Positions 1-5,314 of a DNA stretch of 5,314 bases are shown here, piece after piece. The first letter of the stretch is position 1; the number at the start of each line of letters is the position of its first letter. The stretch spans positions 1-5,314 of the forward strand of contig JASHRR010001134.1 of assembly GCA_030037185.1 (NCBI GenBank). The letters are read 5' to 3'. The position numbers and the translations under genes were made by a program. The notes under the pieces were generated by a model. That model was not told the origin of the DNA. It saw only the letters and a list, made by a program, of their open reading frames with translations, and did no database searches. Source of the DNA: Xanthobacteraceae bacterium. GTDB taxonomy: Bacteria; Pseudomonadota; Alphaproteobacteria; Rhizobiales; Xanthobacteraceae.

Positions 1-44
1 CGCAGAGTTCGCTTGGCGATACTTAACGTGGATTGAATCGACAT
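1..44 (-). CDS. Possible N-terminus of a leftward gene downstream of dnaJ (partial)
   Basis: An ATG at 44-42 opens a minus-strand frame that runs off the left edge after 14 full codons and reads MSIQSTLSIAKRTL. It is supported only by position: it lies about 64 nt below the estimated start site of a plausible promoter (115-142) and in the same direction as dnaJ. The ribosome-binding site is poor, with only an AGG about 12 nt upstream. A second reading is possible. An ATG at 147-145 overlaps the dnaJ stop (TGATG), and that frame is also open to the edge for 49 codons. I cannot decide between the two and assign no function. In Bradyrhizobium relatives I recall a phospholipid N-methyltransferase gene near dnaJ, but nothing in these few residues identifies one. 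Confidence 0.3.
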   Translation of the reverse strand, partial: MSIQSTLSIAKRTL

Positions 45-74
45 AGAGGGAATCGACCTGGAGGGAATCGATTT
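30..74. repeat. Three 15-bp tandem repeats sharing GAATCGA
   Basis: Three consecutive 15-bp units (30-44, 45-59, 60-74) share the core GAATCGA at 35-41, 50-56 and 65-71. The two right-hand units match best, sharing GAGGGAATCGA. Because the period is a multiple of three, the array would encode pentapeptides of the form (I/V)DS(L/I)x in the minus-strand frame that begins at 147. The array lies across or just before the possible start codon at 44 of the next gene. Confidence 0.75.
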
Positions 75-114
75 GGCCGCTGCCCGCCCCGGGAGCCGTC
101 ACACGATTGTCACG

Positions 115-142
115 AGTATAGGGTGGCGGCGCGAGGGTCAAG
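115..142 (-). promoter_or_regulatory. Possible promoter overlapping the dnaJ 3' end, leftward
   Basis: On the minus strand a -35-like TTGACC (141-136) is followed after 15 nt by TATACT (120-115). Each hexamer matches five of six bases of the housekeeping consensus. It also resembles the rhizobial form CTTGAC...CTATAT. The spacer is short (15 instead of about 17), which is the main weakness. Read as CTTG-N16-CCTATAC it also resembles an RpoH promoter. It begins five bases after the dnaJ stop and would let the next gene be transcribed independently of the dnaKJ operon. Confidence 0.35.
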
Positions 143-146
143 ACCA

Positions 147-1274
147 TCAGGCAGACCCGGCGCGGGTGCCAAAAAACTCCTTGACCCGGCCAAAAAAGCC
201 GGCCGATTCCGGGTGGGTCTCGCTCGATGATAACTTTTGGAATTCAAAAAGAAGCTCTCGCTGCCGCTTGGTGAGGTTCTGCGGCGTCTCAACGACGACC
301 TGCACATACATGTCCCCAAGCTGCTTGGAGCGCAGCACCGGCATGCCCTTGGCCTGCAGGCGGAACCGTCGTCCTGACTGGGTACCTTCCGGAATTTTTA
401 CCCGCGTCTTGCCGCCATCGATCGTCGGCACCTCGAACTCGCCGCCGAGCGCCGCCGTGGTCATCGAAATCGGTGCGCGGCAGTGCAAATCGGCGCCATC
501 GCGTTGAAAGAATGGATGGGCCCCGATCGAAAGAAAGATATAGAGATCTCCCGCCGACCCGCCGCGAACACCGGCCTCGCCCTCGCCCGACAGGCGAATG
601 CGGGTGCCGTCCTCGACCCCCGGCGGAATATTGACCGAGAGCGCGCGCTCCCGCGTGGTCCGGCCGAGGCCGCCACATGTCCCGCAGGGGTTGTCGATCA
701 CCTGTCCGCGGCCGTGGCAGCTCGAACAAGTCCGCTCCAGCGTGAAGAAGCCCTGGGCATGCCGAACCTTGCCGAGGCCCCCACAGGTCGCACAGACCCT
801 CGGTTTGGTGCCGGCCTCGGCGCCGCTTCCCATGCATGTCTCACAGGTGACGGAGGTGGGTATGCGGATCTGGGCGCTCTTGCCGCTGAAGGCCTCCTCG
901 AGTGTCAGCTCCATATTGAAGCGCAGATCGGCGCCGCGCTCGCGGCCGGAGCCGCGGCCGCGTCGACCGGCGCCCATGCCAAAAAAGTCATCGAAAATAT
1001 CCGCGAAAGACGACGCGAATTCGGCCCCGAAGCCGGGCCCGCCGGCCTGCTCGAACGCGGCGTGACCGAAACGGTCGTAGGCGGCGCGCTTGTCGCCGTC
1101 TTTCAGCACTTCGTAGGCTTCGTTGATTTCCTTGAAACGATGCTCTGCCTCGCGGTCCCCCGAATTGCGATCGGGGTGATACTTCATGGCGAGCTTGCGA
1201 TAGGCGGCCTTGAGATCGCTGTCGTCGGCGCCGCGCGCAACGCCAAGGACCTCGTAATAGTCGCGCTTGGCCAT
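147..1274 (-). CDS. dnaJ: Chaperone protein DnaJ (Hsp40 co-chaperone)
   Basis: Cytosolic type I J-protein of 375 residues, a normal family length. It binds unfolded proteins, hands them to DnaK and stimulates DnaK ATP hydrolysis. The J domain fills residues 4-70, with the essential HPD triad at 33-35. A Gly/Phe-rich segment follows at about 78-115. The zinc-binding region has four CxxCxGxG repeats starting at C144, C161, C183 and C197, all intact. The C-terminal substrate-binding and dimerization domains run from about 205 to 340 and include [13 protein letters not shown] and the [13 protein letters not shown] stretch. The start is the ATG opening [11 protein letters not shown]; the upstream GGTGA six bases away is a modest ribosome-binding site. 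The gene lies 202 bp downstream of dnaK on the same strand and is probably co-transcribed with it through two stem-loops. No defects are visible. Confidence 0.98.
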   Translation of the reverse strand: MAKRDYYEVLGVARGADDSDLKAAYRKLAMKYHPDRNSGDREAEHRFKEINEAYEVLKDGDKRAAYDRFGHAAFEQAGGPGFGAEFASSFADIFDDFFGMGAGRRGRGSGRERGADLRFNMELTLEEAFSGKSAQIRIPTSVTCETCMGSGAEAGTKPRVCATCGGLGKVRHAQGFFTLERTCSSCHGRGQVIDNPCGTCGGLGRTTRERALSVNIPPGVEDGTRIRLSGEGEAGVRGGSAGDLYIFLSIGAHPFFQRDGADLHCRAPISMTTAALGGEFEVPTIDGGKTRVKIPEGTQSGRRFRLQAKGMPVLRSKQLGDMYVQVVVETPQNLTKRQRELLFEFQKLSSSETHPESAGFFGRVKEFFGTRAGSA

Positions 1275-1304
1275 ATCACGTCACCACGGCACCATGCACA
1301 CCGC

Positions 1305-1357
1305 CATCCCCCACCTGATCCCCCTCGGCGAGGTCCGGGAGAAACAGGTGGGGGATG
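1305..1357 (-). promoter_or_regulatory. Perfect 13-bp stem-loop in the dnaK-dnaJ spacer
   Basis: The arms at 1305-1317 and 1345-1357 are exact reverse complements (CATCCCCCACCTG and CAGGTGGGGGATG). They enclose 27 nt that contain a second small hairpin, CCTC-GGC-GAGG (1323-1333). In the mRNA the stem ends about 30 nt before the dnaJ start codon. No T-run follows it, so it does not look like a simple intrinsic terminator. A role in mRNA stability, processing or lowering of dnaJ expression relative to dnaK is inferred. GGGGGAT occurs twice on the minus strand (1306-1312 and 1318-1324), so the single opposite arm could pair with either copy. Confidence 0.8.
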
Positions 1358-1376
1358 CGCAGCGCAACCGGGCGTT

Positions 1377-1443
1377 CCGGAAGTTGGGGCGGTAAAGACA
1401 TATTTTCAAACGCAGCGCATCGTGATAGCCCCCACACTTCTGG
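1377..1443 (-). promoter_or_regulatory. Second, imperfect stem-loop after dnaK
   Basis: The arms 1377-1389 (CCGGAAGTTGGGG) and 1430-1443 (CCCCACACTTCTGG) pair over about 12 bp, with one mismatch and one bulged base. They enclose about 40 nt. The structure begins 33 nt after the dnaK stop on the minus strand and has no following T-run. It could protect the 3' end of the dnaK message or slow polymerase ahead of dnaJ. The function is inferred. Confidence 0.5.
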
Positions 1444-1476
1444 CGCGCGAGGAGCCGCCGATTTCCTCGAGCAAAC

Positions 1477-3387
1477 CTAGGCCGATTTCTTATTCTTCTT
1501 GTCGTCGTCCACTTCAGTAAATTCCGCGTCGACGACGTCGTCCTTCTTGGACGGTCCGCCGGCTTCCGTCCCCGTCGGGCCGTCTGCCTGCTTGTACATA
1601 GCCTCGCCGAGCTTCATCGACACCTGAGCAAGCGCATTCATCTTCGCGGTGATGACGTCGGCATTATCACCCTTGAGCGCTTCCTTGAGATCCGCCAACG
1701 CGGTCTCGATTGCCCGCCGCTCGCCCTCACTGACCTTCGTGCCGTGCTCGGCAAGCGCCTTCTCGGTCGAATGGACGAGGGCGTCGGCGTGATTCTTGGC
1801 TTCGACCGCGGCTTTGCGCTTCTTGTCTTCCTCGGCATGCGCCTCCGCGTCCTTGACCATCTTCTGGATCTCGGACTCCGACAGTCCGCCGGAAGCCTGG
1901 ATCCGGATCTGCTGCTCCTTGCCGGTCGCCTTGTCCTTGGCCTGAACATTGACGATGCCGTTAGCGTCAATGTCGAATGACACCTCGATCTGCGGCACTC
2001 CGCGCGGCGCCGGCGGGATGCCGACAAGGTCGAACTGTCCGAGCAGCTTGTTGTCCGCCGCCATCTCGCGCTCGCCTTGGAACACCCTGATCGTCACGGC
2101 GTTCTGGTTGTCCTCGGCGGTCGAGAACACCTGGCTCTTCTTTGTCGGGATCGTGGTGTTGCGATCGATGATGCGGGTGAACACCCCGCCGAGCGTCTCG
2201 ATGCCGAGCGACAGCGGAGTTACATCGAGCAGCAGAACATCCTTGACGTCGCCCTGCAGCACGCCCGCCTGGATCGCCGCGCCCACCGCCACCACTTCAT
2301 CGGGATTGACGCCTTTGTGGGGCTCCTTGCCGAAGAACTGCTTGACGACTTCCTGGACCTTCGGCATGCGCGTCTGGCCGCCGACCAGCACAACTTCGTT
2401 GATTTCCCCGGCCGTCAGGCCGGCGTCCTTTAGAGCAAGCCGGCACGGCTCCACGGTCTTCTGGATGAGATCATCGACCAGCGCCTCGAACTTGGAGCGC
2501 GTGAGCTTGAGCGTGAGATGCTTCGGCCCGGTCTGATCGGCGGTGATGTAGGGCAAATTGATTTCGGTCTGGGTGGTCGAGGACAGCTCGACCTTGGCAG
2601 CCTCAGCCGCCTCCTTGAGCCGCTGCAGCGCAAGCTTGTCGCGGCGCAGATCGATACCCTGCTCCTTTTGAAATTCGTCGGCCAGATAGTTGACCAGCCG
2701 CATGTCGAAATCTTCGCCGCCCAGGAAGGTGTCGCCGTTCGTCGACTTCACCTCGAACACACCGTCGCCGATCTCGAGGATCGAAATGTCGAAGGTTCCG
2801 CCGCCGAGGTCATACACCGCGATGGTGCCGCTCTTCTGCTTGTCCAACCCATAGGCGAGCGCGGCCGCGGTCGGCTCGTTGATGATGCGCAGCACTTCGA
2901 GACCGGCAATCTTGCCGGCGTCCTTGGTGGCTTGGCGTTGGGCGTCGTTGAAGTAGGCGGGGACCGTAATGACGGCCTGCGTCACTTTCTGGCCGAGATT
3001 GGCCTCCGCGGTCTCCTTCATCTTCTGCAGGACGAAAGCGGAGATCTGCGATGGCGAATAGGTCTTGCCGTCCGCCTCGACCCAGGCATCGCCGTTGCTG
3101 GCGCGCATGATCTTATAAGGGACGAGCTTCTTGTCCTTTTCGACCATCGGATCATCGTAGCGACGTCCGATCAACCGCTTGACAGCAAAGAACGTGCGCT
3201 CCGGATTGGTGACCGCCTGGCGCTTCGCGGGCTGCCCGACGAGACGTTCTCCGTCGTCCGTAAACGCCACGATCGAAGGCGTCGTGTTGCGGCCTTCCGA
3301 ATTCTCGATGACCTTGGCGGCCTTGCCTTCCATCACGGCGACGCAGGAATTGGTCGTGCCGAGGTCGATGCCAATGACCTTTCCCAT
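1477..3387 (-). CDS. dnaK: Chaperone protein DnaK (Hsp70)
   Basis: Cytosolic ATP-dependent Hsp70 of 636 residues, the usual bacterial length. The nucleotide-binding domain is residues 1 to about 382: phosphate loop DLGTTNS at 8-14, K70 (catalytic lysine in Hsp70), [17 protein letters not shown] at 142-158, [11 protein letters not shown] at 170-180, YDLGGGTFD at 192-200 with T198 at the autophosphorylation position, and the adenosine motif [10 protein letters not shown] at 333-342. The conserved interdomain linker ([12 protein letters not shown]) is at 384-395. The substrate-binding beta domain runs to about 500, then the helical lid and an acidic/basic tail ending [10 protein letters not shown]. 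The frame stays open 102 codons upstream, but the start is set by [10 protein letters not shown] and a good ribosome-binding site 11 nt before it. It is transcribed from an apparent RpoH promoter and followed by dnaJ. Its nucleotide-exchange partner grpE lies about 1.5 kb upstream on the same strand, beyond an opposite-strand gene. Confidence 0.99.
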   Translation of the reverse strand: MGKVIGIDLGTTNSCVAVMEGKAAKVIENSEGRNTTPSIVAFTDDGERLVGQPAKRQAVTNPERTFFAVKRLIGRRYDDPMVEKDKKLVPYKIMRASNGDAWVEADGKTYSPSQISAFVLQKMKETAEANLGQKVTQAVITVPAYFNDAQRQATKDAGKIAGLEVLRIINEPTAAALAYGLDKQKSGTIAVYDLGGGTFDISILEIGDGVFEVKSTNGDTFLGGEDFDMRLVNYLADEFQKEQGIDLRRDKLALQRLKEAAEAAKVELSSTTQTEINLPYITADQTGPKHLTLKLTRSKFEALVDDLIQKTVEPCRLALKDAGLTAGEINEVVLVGGQTRMPKVQEVVKQFFGKEPHKGVNPDEVVAVGAAIQAGVLQGDVKDVLLLDVTPLSLGIETLGGVFTRIIDRNTTIPTKKSQVFSTAEDNQNAVTIRVFQGEREMAADNKLLGQFDLVGIPPAPRGVPQIEVSFDIDANGIVNVQAKDKATGKEQQIRIQASGGLSESEIQKMVKDAEAHAEEDKKRKAAVEAKNHADALVHSTEKALAEHGTKVSEGERRAIETALADLKEALKGDNADVITAKMNALAQVSMKLGEAMYKQADGPTGTEAGGPSKKDDVVDAEFTEVDDDKKNKKSA

Positions 3388-3398
3388 CTTAGATTTAT

Positions 3399-3405
3399 CC
3401 CCTTG
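3399..3405 (-). promoter_or_regulatory. dnaK ribosome-binding site
   Basis: On the minus strand CAAGGGG is followed after 11 nt by the ATG at 3387-3385. It fixes the dnaK start at the conserved MGKVIGID terminus rather than at the far upstream in-frame starts. Confidence 0.75.
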
Positions 3406-3458
3406 TTTAGCAGGTCGGCCGGGCCCACACGGCACCCGGACGAAGCAGGTCTCATATT

Positions 3459-3520
3459 GCCCTGGACCGCCCCAAGTCCGACCCCTCAATCCCCGCCGGC
3501 CACCGGCGGGGGTCCAGAGC
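3459..3520 (-). promoter_or_regulatory. Structured 5' leader of dnaK mRNA (nested hairpins)
   Basis: An outer stem pairs 3511-3520 with 3459-3468: ten pairs with one G-U in the minus-strand RNA (GCUCUGGACC with GGUCCAGGGC). Inside it is a perfect 9-bp all-GC hairpin with a 3-nt loop (3491-3499 and 3503-3511), which shares one base with the outer stem. The predicted transcription start (about 3514-3520) falls at the very foot of the outer stem, so the 5' end of the message would be paired. The structure ends more than 50 nt before the ribosome-binding site and does not obviously cover it. Protection of the 5' end from decay is one inference; a temperature-responsive role is unproven. Confidence 0.6.
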
Positions 3521-3523
3521 GTC

Positions 3524-3551
3524 ATATAGGAGGCCGCCATCGGACCGCAAG
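3524..3551 (-). promoter_or_regulatory. RpoH (sigma-32) type heat-shock promoter of dnaKJ
   Basis: On the minus strand CTTG (3551-3548) is followed after 17 nt by CCTATAT (3530-3524). This fits the alphaproteobacterial RpoH pattern CTTG-N17/18-CYTATNT. It also fits the E. coli pattern CTTGAAA-N13-CCCCATNT in spacing, with a 13-nt gap between CTTGCGG and TCCTATAT. The start site would lie near 3514-3520, about 130 nt before the dnaK ATG. The dnaKJ operon of Bradyrhizobium japonicum is known to be sigma-32 dependent, which agrees with this and with the absence of CIRCE. Confidence 0.75.
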
Positions 3552-3731
3552 TCAGGATGGCCGGAAGCCCCAGCATTAACAAGCGAAAAACCTGCCTCGC
3601 AGACAACGCGGAGGCGCTCGCGCGCCGCCCGGGCTCGATGGTGCGCGCGGGGCGGCCGGCGCCGCGCCGACCATTGCGGCGCTTCGCTTTCACGGGGTTT
3701 GCCCGATGAGCGGCCTATGACCTCCGGTCGC

Positions 3732-3747
3732 GGCCGATGAATCGGCC
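3732..3747. repeat. Perfect 7-bp inverted repeat, possible operator
   Basis: GGCCGAT-GA-ATCGGCC is a perfect palindrome with a 2-bp centre. It lies just upstream of the -10-like TATAAC at 3771, next to where a -35 would sit for the rightward gene. A related sequence, CCGATGAGCGGCC, occurs at 3703-3715, about 31 bp away (three helical turns). Regulator binding is only inferred. Confidence 0.4.
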
Positions 3748-3776
3748 AAGACGGCATGCCGCGAATGGACTATAAC
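3748..3776 (+). promoter_or_regulatory. Weak candidate promoter of the exported-protein gene
   Basis: TATAAC at 3771-3776 is a good -10 match. The base run at the correct 17-nt distance (AAGACG, 3748-3753) matches only three of six -35 positions. The start site would be near 3783, giving a leader of about 20 nt. Confidence 0.25.
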
Positions 3777-3791
3777 ATCGCCAAGTGTCTC

Positions 3792-3797
3792 GGAGGA
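3792..3797 (+). promoter_or_regulatory. Ribosome-binding site deciding the start at 3806
   Basis: GGAGGA sits 8 nt before the ATG at 3806. An in-frame GTG at 3785 lies upstream of this site and would place it inside the coding region, so 3806 is preferred. A second ATG at 3809 is also possible, with an 11-nt spacing. Confidence 0.8.
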
Positions 3798-3805
3798 ACC
3801 GGCTC

Positions 3806-4765
3806 ATGATGCTGCGATTCATCGCGTTTTTGCTGTTGTTCACCGCCGCCCTCGGGCAGCTGCCGGCATCCGCTGCAGAGCCGATATTTCCCCCCGGCTC
3901 GCACATCGGGTTTGTGCCGCCGGAGGGCTTTGTGGCAAGCAAACGATTCCCGGGATTCGAGAATCCCGACGCCCGGTCGTCGATCGTTATCGCGACGCTT
4001 CCGCCACAGGCCTACGCCAATCTCGAGGCATCACTAACCACTGAGGCCCTCAAGAAACAGGGCGTCATCGAAGACAAGCGGGAAACGCTGACACTCGCCA
4101 ACGGCACGGCGTTGTTCGTGGCGGGATACGAGCAGGAGAACAGCCAGAAAGTCCGCAAATGGATGCTCCTTGGGCAACTTCCGGAGGGCGTGGCGCTGGT
4201 CGCCGTGGTGGTGCCGGAGGATTCCGTGAAGACCTATACGGACGACGTCGTTCGGGCCTCGCTCTCGACGCTGGTGGTGCGGGCGGTGGTGCCGTTAGAG
4301 GAGCAGATCACCCTGGTGCCATTCAAGCTGACCGATCTATCGGGTCTGCGGCCCGTCCGCGTGCTCGGCAATGCTGGAGTCGTGCTGACCGCAGGCGCCA
4401 GCGATACCCCGGCAGCCGGCAGCCAGCCGGTGTTCGCGGTCACGATCGGTCAGGGCGGGCCCGAGCAGGCGGGCGATCGTGCCGGTTTTGCGCAAAGGCT
4501 TTTCCGTGACGGGCTCGCCGATGTGAAGGACGTGCGCATCATCAGCGGCGATATGTTGAGGCTTGGCGGGGGCAATTTCCCCACCTACGAGCTGCAGGCA
4601 GAAGCTAAAGAGGTCTTCACGGATGCCCCCGTGAAGCTCGTTCAATGGGTGCGGTTCGGCCCGGGTACGCACATTCGGATGGTCGGCATTGCGCGCGCCG
4701 ACCAGTGGTCCACGGCGTTTCCGCATTTCCGCGCCGTGCGCGACGGAATTGCACCGCGCGAGTAA
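3806..4765 (+). CDS. Exported protein of unknown function with two related halves
   Basis: A 319-residue protein I do not recognise by name. The N-terminus is a clear Sec signal peptide: MMLRF, a hydrophobic core to about residue 18, then LPASA before AEP, with signal peptidase I cleavage likely after A23 or A24. No lipobox and no later membrane segment is visible, so a soluble periplasmic location is likely. There is no cysteine. The mature part looks like two alpha/beta halves, about 35-158 and 170-315. Each has a helix followed by strands: GTALFVAGYEQ then KVRKWMLLGQLPEGVALVAVV in the first half, and GNFPTYELQAEA then KLVQWVRFGPGTHIRMVGI in the second. A Mog1/PsbP-like (DUF1795-type) fold in each half is an inference from this pattern. 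The gene is divergent from dnaK and convergent with grpE, so shared regulation with the chaperones is not implied. Confidence 0.88.
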   Translation: MMLRFIAFLLLFTAALGQLPASAAEPIFPPGSHIGFVPPEGFVASKRFPGFENPDARSSIVIATLPPQAYANLEASLTTEALKKQGVIEDKRETLTLANGTALFVAGYEQENSQKVRKWMLLGQLPEGVALVAVVVPEDSVKTYTDDVVRASLSTLVVRAVVPLEEQITLVPFKLTDLSGLRPVRVLGNAGVVLTAGASDTPAAGSQPVFAVTIGQGGPEQAGDRAGFAQRLFRDGLADVKDVRIISGDMLRLGGGNFPTYELQAEAKEVFTDAPVKLVQWVRFGPGTHIRMVGIARADQWSTAFPHFRAVRDGIAPRE

Positions 4766-4776
4766 GTATCCCGCGG

Positions 4777-4863
4777 CAGAGCCGAGGGCTTCAGGCGGCC
4801 GCTCAAGCCGCCCTGCTCCCGGCTCTGGAGCCGCCAAAGCGGCTCGCCCGGTGCTTTGGCGGC
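4777..4863. terminator. Hairpin cluster between convergent genes, possible bidirectional terminator
   Basis: Three GC-rich stems lie between the stop codons of the exported-protein gene and grpE. An 8-bp perfect stem (CAGAGCCG 4777-4784 with CGGCTCTG 4820-4827) encloses a smaller hairpin, GGCGGC/GCCGCC (4794-4799 and 4807-4812). A perfect 11-bp stem with a 12-nt loop follows (4830-4840 with 4853-4863, GCCGCCAAAGC). Neither direction has a T-run, so these are not canonical intrinsic terminators. The convergent setting still makes transcript-end formation or 3'-end protection the likeliest role. Confidence 0.5.
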
Positions 4864-4906
4864 CCCCCGGCGATAGCCCGTGCCACCCGCCGCCATTGTC
4901 AGAGTT

Positions 4907-5314
4907 CTACTGGTGCGCGTTGCCGGTTGAACTTTCCGAGGTCGCCGGCTTCGGGCTTTCCTTGGCAACCCCCACCATGGCGGGCCGCAGCACGCGCTCC
5001 CCGATCATGTAGCCCGGCTGGATCACCTGAGCCACCGAGCCGGCCGCGATGCTGTCGTCGGATACCTCGAAGATGGCCTGGTGGAAATTCGGATCGAACT
5101 TGGCGCCCTTGGGATCGAACCTCTTGACGCCGTAGCGCTCCAGAACTTTGAGAAGATCCCGCTCGATCAGCTCAACTCCCTCGCGCAGGCTCTTGGCGGG
5201 GCCCTCGGCGAGAGCGGCCGATCCGCCGGCTGCTTCCAACGCCCGGTGCAAGTTGTCGGCGACCCCGACGACATCTCGCGCGAGGCTCGAGACCCCATAG
5301 GCACGGGCGTCGGC
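4907..5314 (-). CDS. grpE: Nucleotide exchange factor GrpE (C-terminal part, cut by window edge)
   Basis: Cytosolic GrpE, which releases ADP from DnaK and so resets the chaperone cycle. Only the last 135 residues are in the window. The family usually has about 190-210, so roughly 60-75 N-terminal residues, including most of the long dimer helix, lie beyond the right edge. The visible part starts with the end of that helix (ARAYGVSSLARDVVGVADN, residues 3-21) and continues LHRALE. It then shows RYGVKRFDPKGAKFDPNFHQA (60-80) and the beta domain that contacts DnaK, with GSVAQVIQPGYMIGERVLRP (92-111) and ending AMVGVAK (112-118). A Ser/Thr/Pro tail ending GNAHQ follows. The frame has no start before the edge; the TTG at 5251 is internal. 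In relatives hrcA often precedes grpE, but that would lie outside this window. Confidence 0.96.
   Translation of the reverse strand, partial: ADARAYGVSSLARDVVGVADNLHRALEAAGGSAALAEGPAKSLREGVELIERDLLKVLERYGVKRFDPKGAKFDPNFHQAIFEVSDDSIAAGSVAQVIQPGYMIGERVLRPAMVGVAKESPKPATSESSTGNAHQ

Larger units (their letters stand above)
3388..3805. other. 418-bp divergent intergenic region between dnaK and the exported-protein gene
   Basis: This region holds the dnaK ribosome-binding site, a structured dnaK leader, an RpoH-type promoter, an inverted repeat and a weak rightward promoter. Bases of about 3552-3700 are GC-rich with no gene or motif I recognise. The open frames that cross this stretch give arginine-rich, low-complexity proteins unlike any chaperone extension. 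No CIRCE element (TTAGCACTC-N9-GAGTGCTAA) is visible. Confidence 0.8.

Noticed and set aside
483..1520. Long plus-strand open frame antisense to dnaJ (345 codons)
   Set aside because: It mirrors the dnaJ coding sequence in a GC-rich genome where stop codons are rare. The product has no recognisable domain, while the minus strand encodes a complete DnaJ.
3399..3451. ROSE-type RNA thermometer over the dnaK ribosome-binding site
   Set aside because: CUGCU occurs twice in the leader, but the exact UYGCU motif opposite the ribosome-binding site and a convincing pairing partner are not visible. ROSE elements are known mainly from small heat-shock genes.
3459..3485. Second CTTG (CTTGGGG) with ATAT downstream as a dnaK promoter
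   Set aside because: The spacing between the two boxes is several bases too short for either sigma-32 or sigma-70, and the upstream CTTG-N17-CCTATAT is far better.
2518..3579. Long plus-strand open frame antisense to dnaK (353 codons)
   Set aside because: It is a shadow of dnaK codon structure; the product is low-complexity and unlike known proteins.
3388..3693. 102-codon N-terminal extension of DnaK
   Set aside because: The DnaK N-terminus and ribosome-binding site are at 3387 and 3399-3405. The extension is arginine-rich, crosses the predicted promoter and hairpin leader, and matches nothing in the Hsp70 family.
3452..3757. 101-codon minus-strand open frame upstream of dnaK
   Set aside because: Its composition is arginine/proline-rich, it has no domain or ribosome-binding signal, and it overlaps the dnaK promoter and leader.
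3765..3809. 14-codon upstream open frame (MDYNIAKCLGGTGS) ending in ATGA overlap with the exported-protein gene
   Set aside because: It has no ribosome-binding site, and the likely promoter -10 lies inside it. The overlap is probably chance.

Overview
This GC-rich window carries the chaperone genes dnaJ, dnaK and the 3' part of grpE of an alphaproteobacterium. The DnaJ, DnaK and GrpE sequences look most like those of Rhizobiales in the Bradyrhizobium/Rhodopseudomonas/Afipia neighbourhood. That placement rests on recognition of protein text; no search was run.

Layout from left to right. Bases 1-146 lie downstream of dnaJ. They hold a plausible leftward promoter overlapping the dnaJ stop, three 15-bp tandem repeats, and the possible first codons of another leftward gene. 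dnaJ (147-1274) and dnaK (1477-3387) are both on the minus strand and form a dnaK-dnaJ operon. Its 202-bp spacer contains two stem-loops, one with a perfect 13-bp stem. Upstream of dnaK is a 418-bp divergent intergenic region. It holds a very good heat-shock (RpoH/sigma-32) type promoter, CTTG-N17-CCTATAT, facing dnaK. The predicted mRNA leader (about 130 nt) starts directly inside a nested hairpin. No CIRCE element (the HrcA operator) was seen there. A plus-strand gene (3806-4765) then encodes an unrecognised 319-residue exported protein that appears to be built from two related halves. It converges on the 3' end of grpE (4907 to the window edge, minus strand), with a cluster of GC-rich hairpins between the two stop codons.

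How the genes work together: DnaK is the ATP-driven Hsp70. DnaJ delivers substrate and stimulates its ATPase, and GrpE exchanges its nucleotide. dnaK/dnaJ and grpE lie on the same strand but are separated by the oppositely oriented exported-protein gene, so they are not one transcript. The window is mostly an ordinary core housekeeping region and I see no novel defence, mobile or biosynthetic system. The points most worth a second look are the RNA structures around dnaK and dnaJ, the duplicated exported protein, and the repeat and promoter arrangement just after dnaJ.
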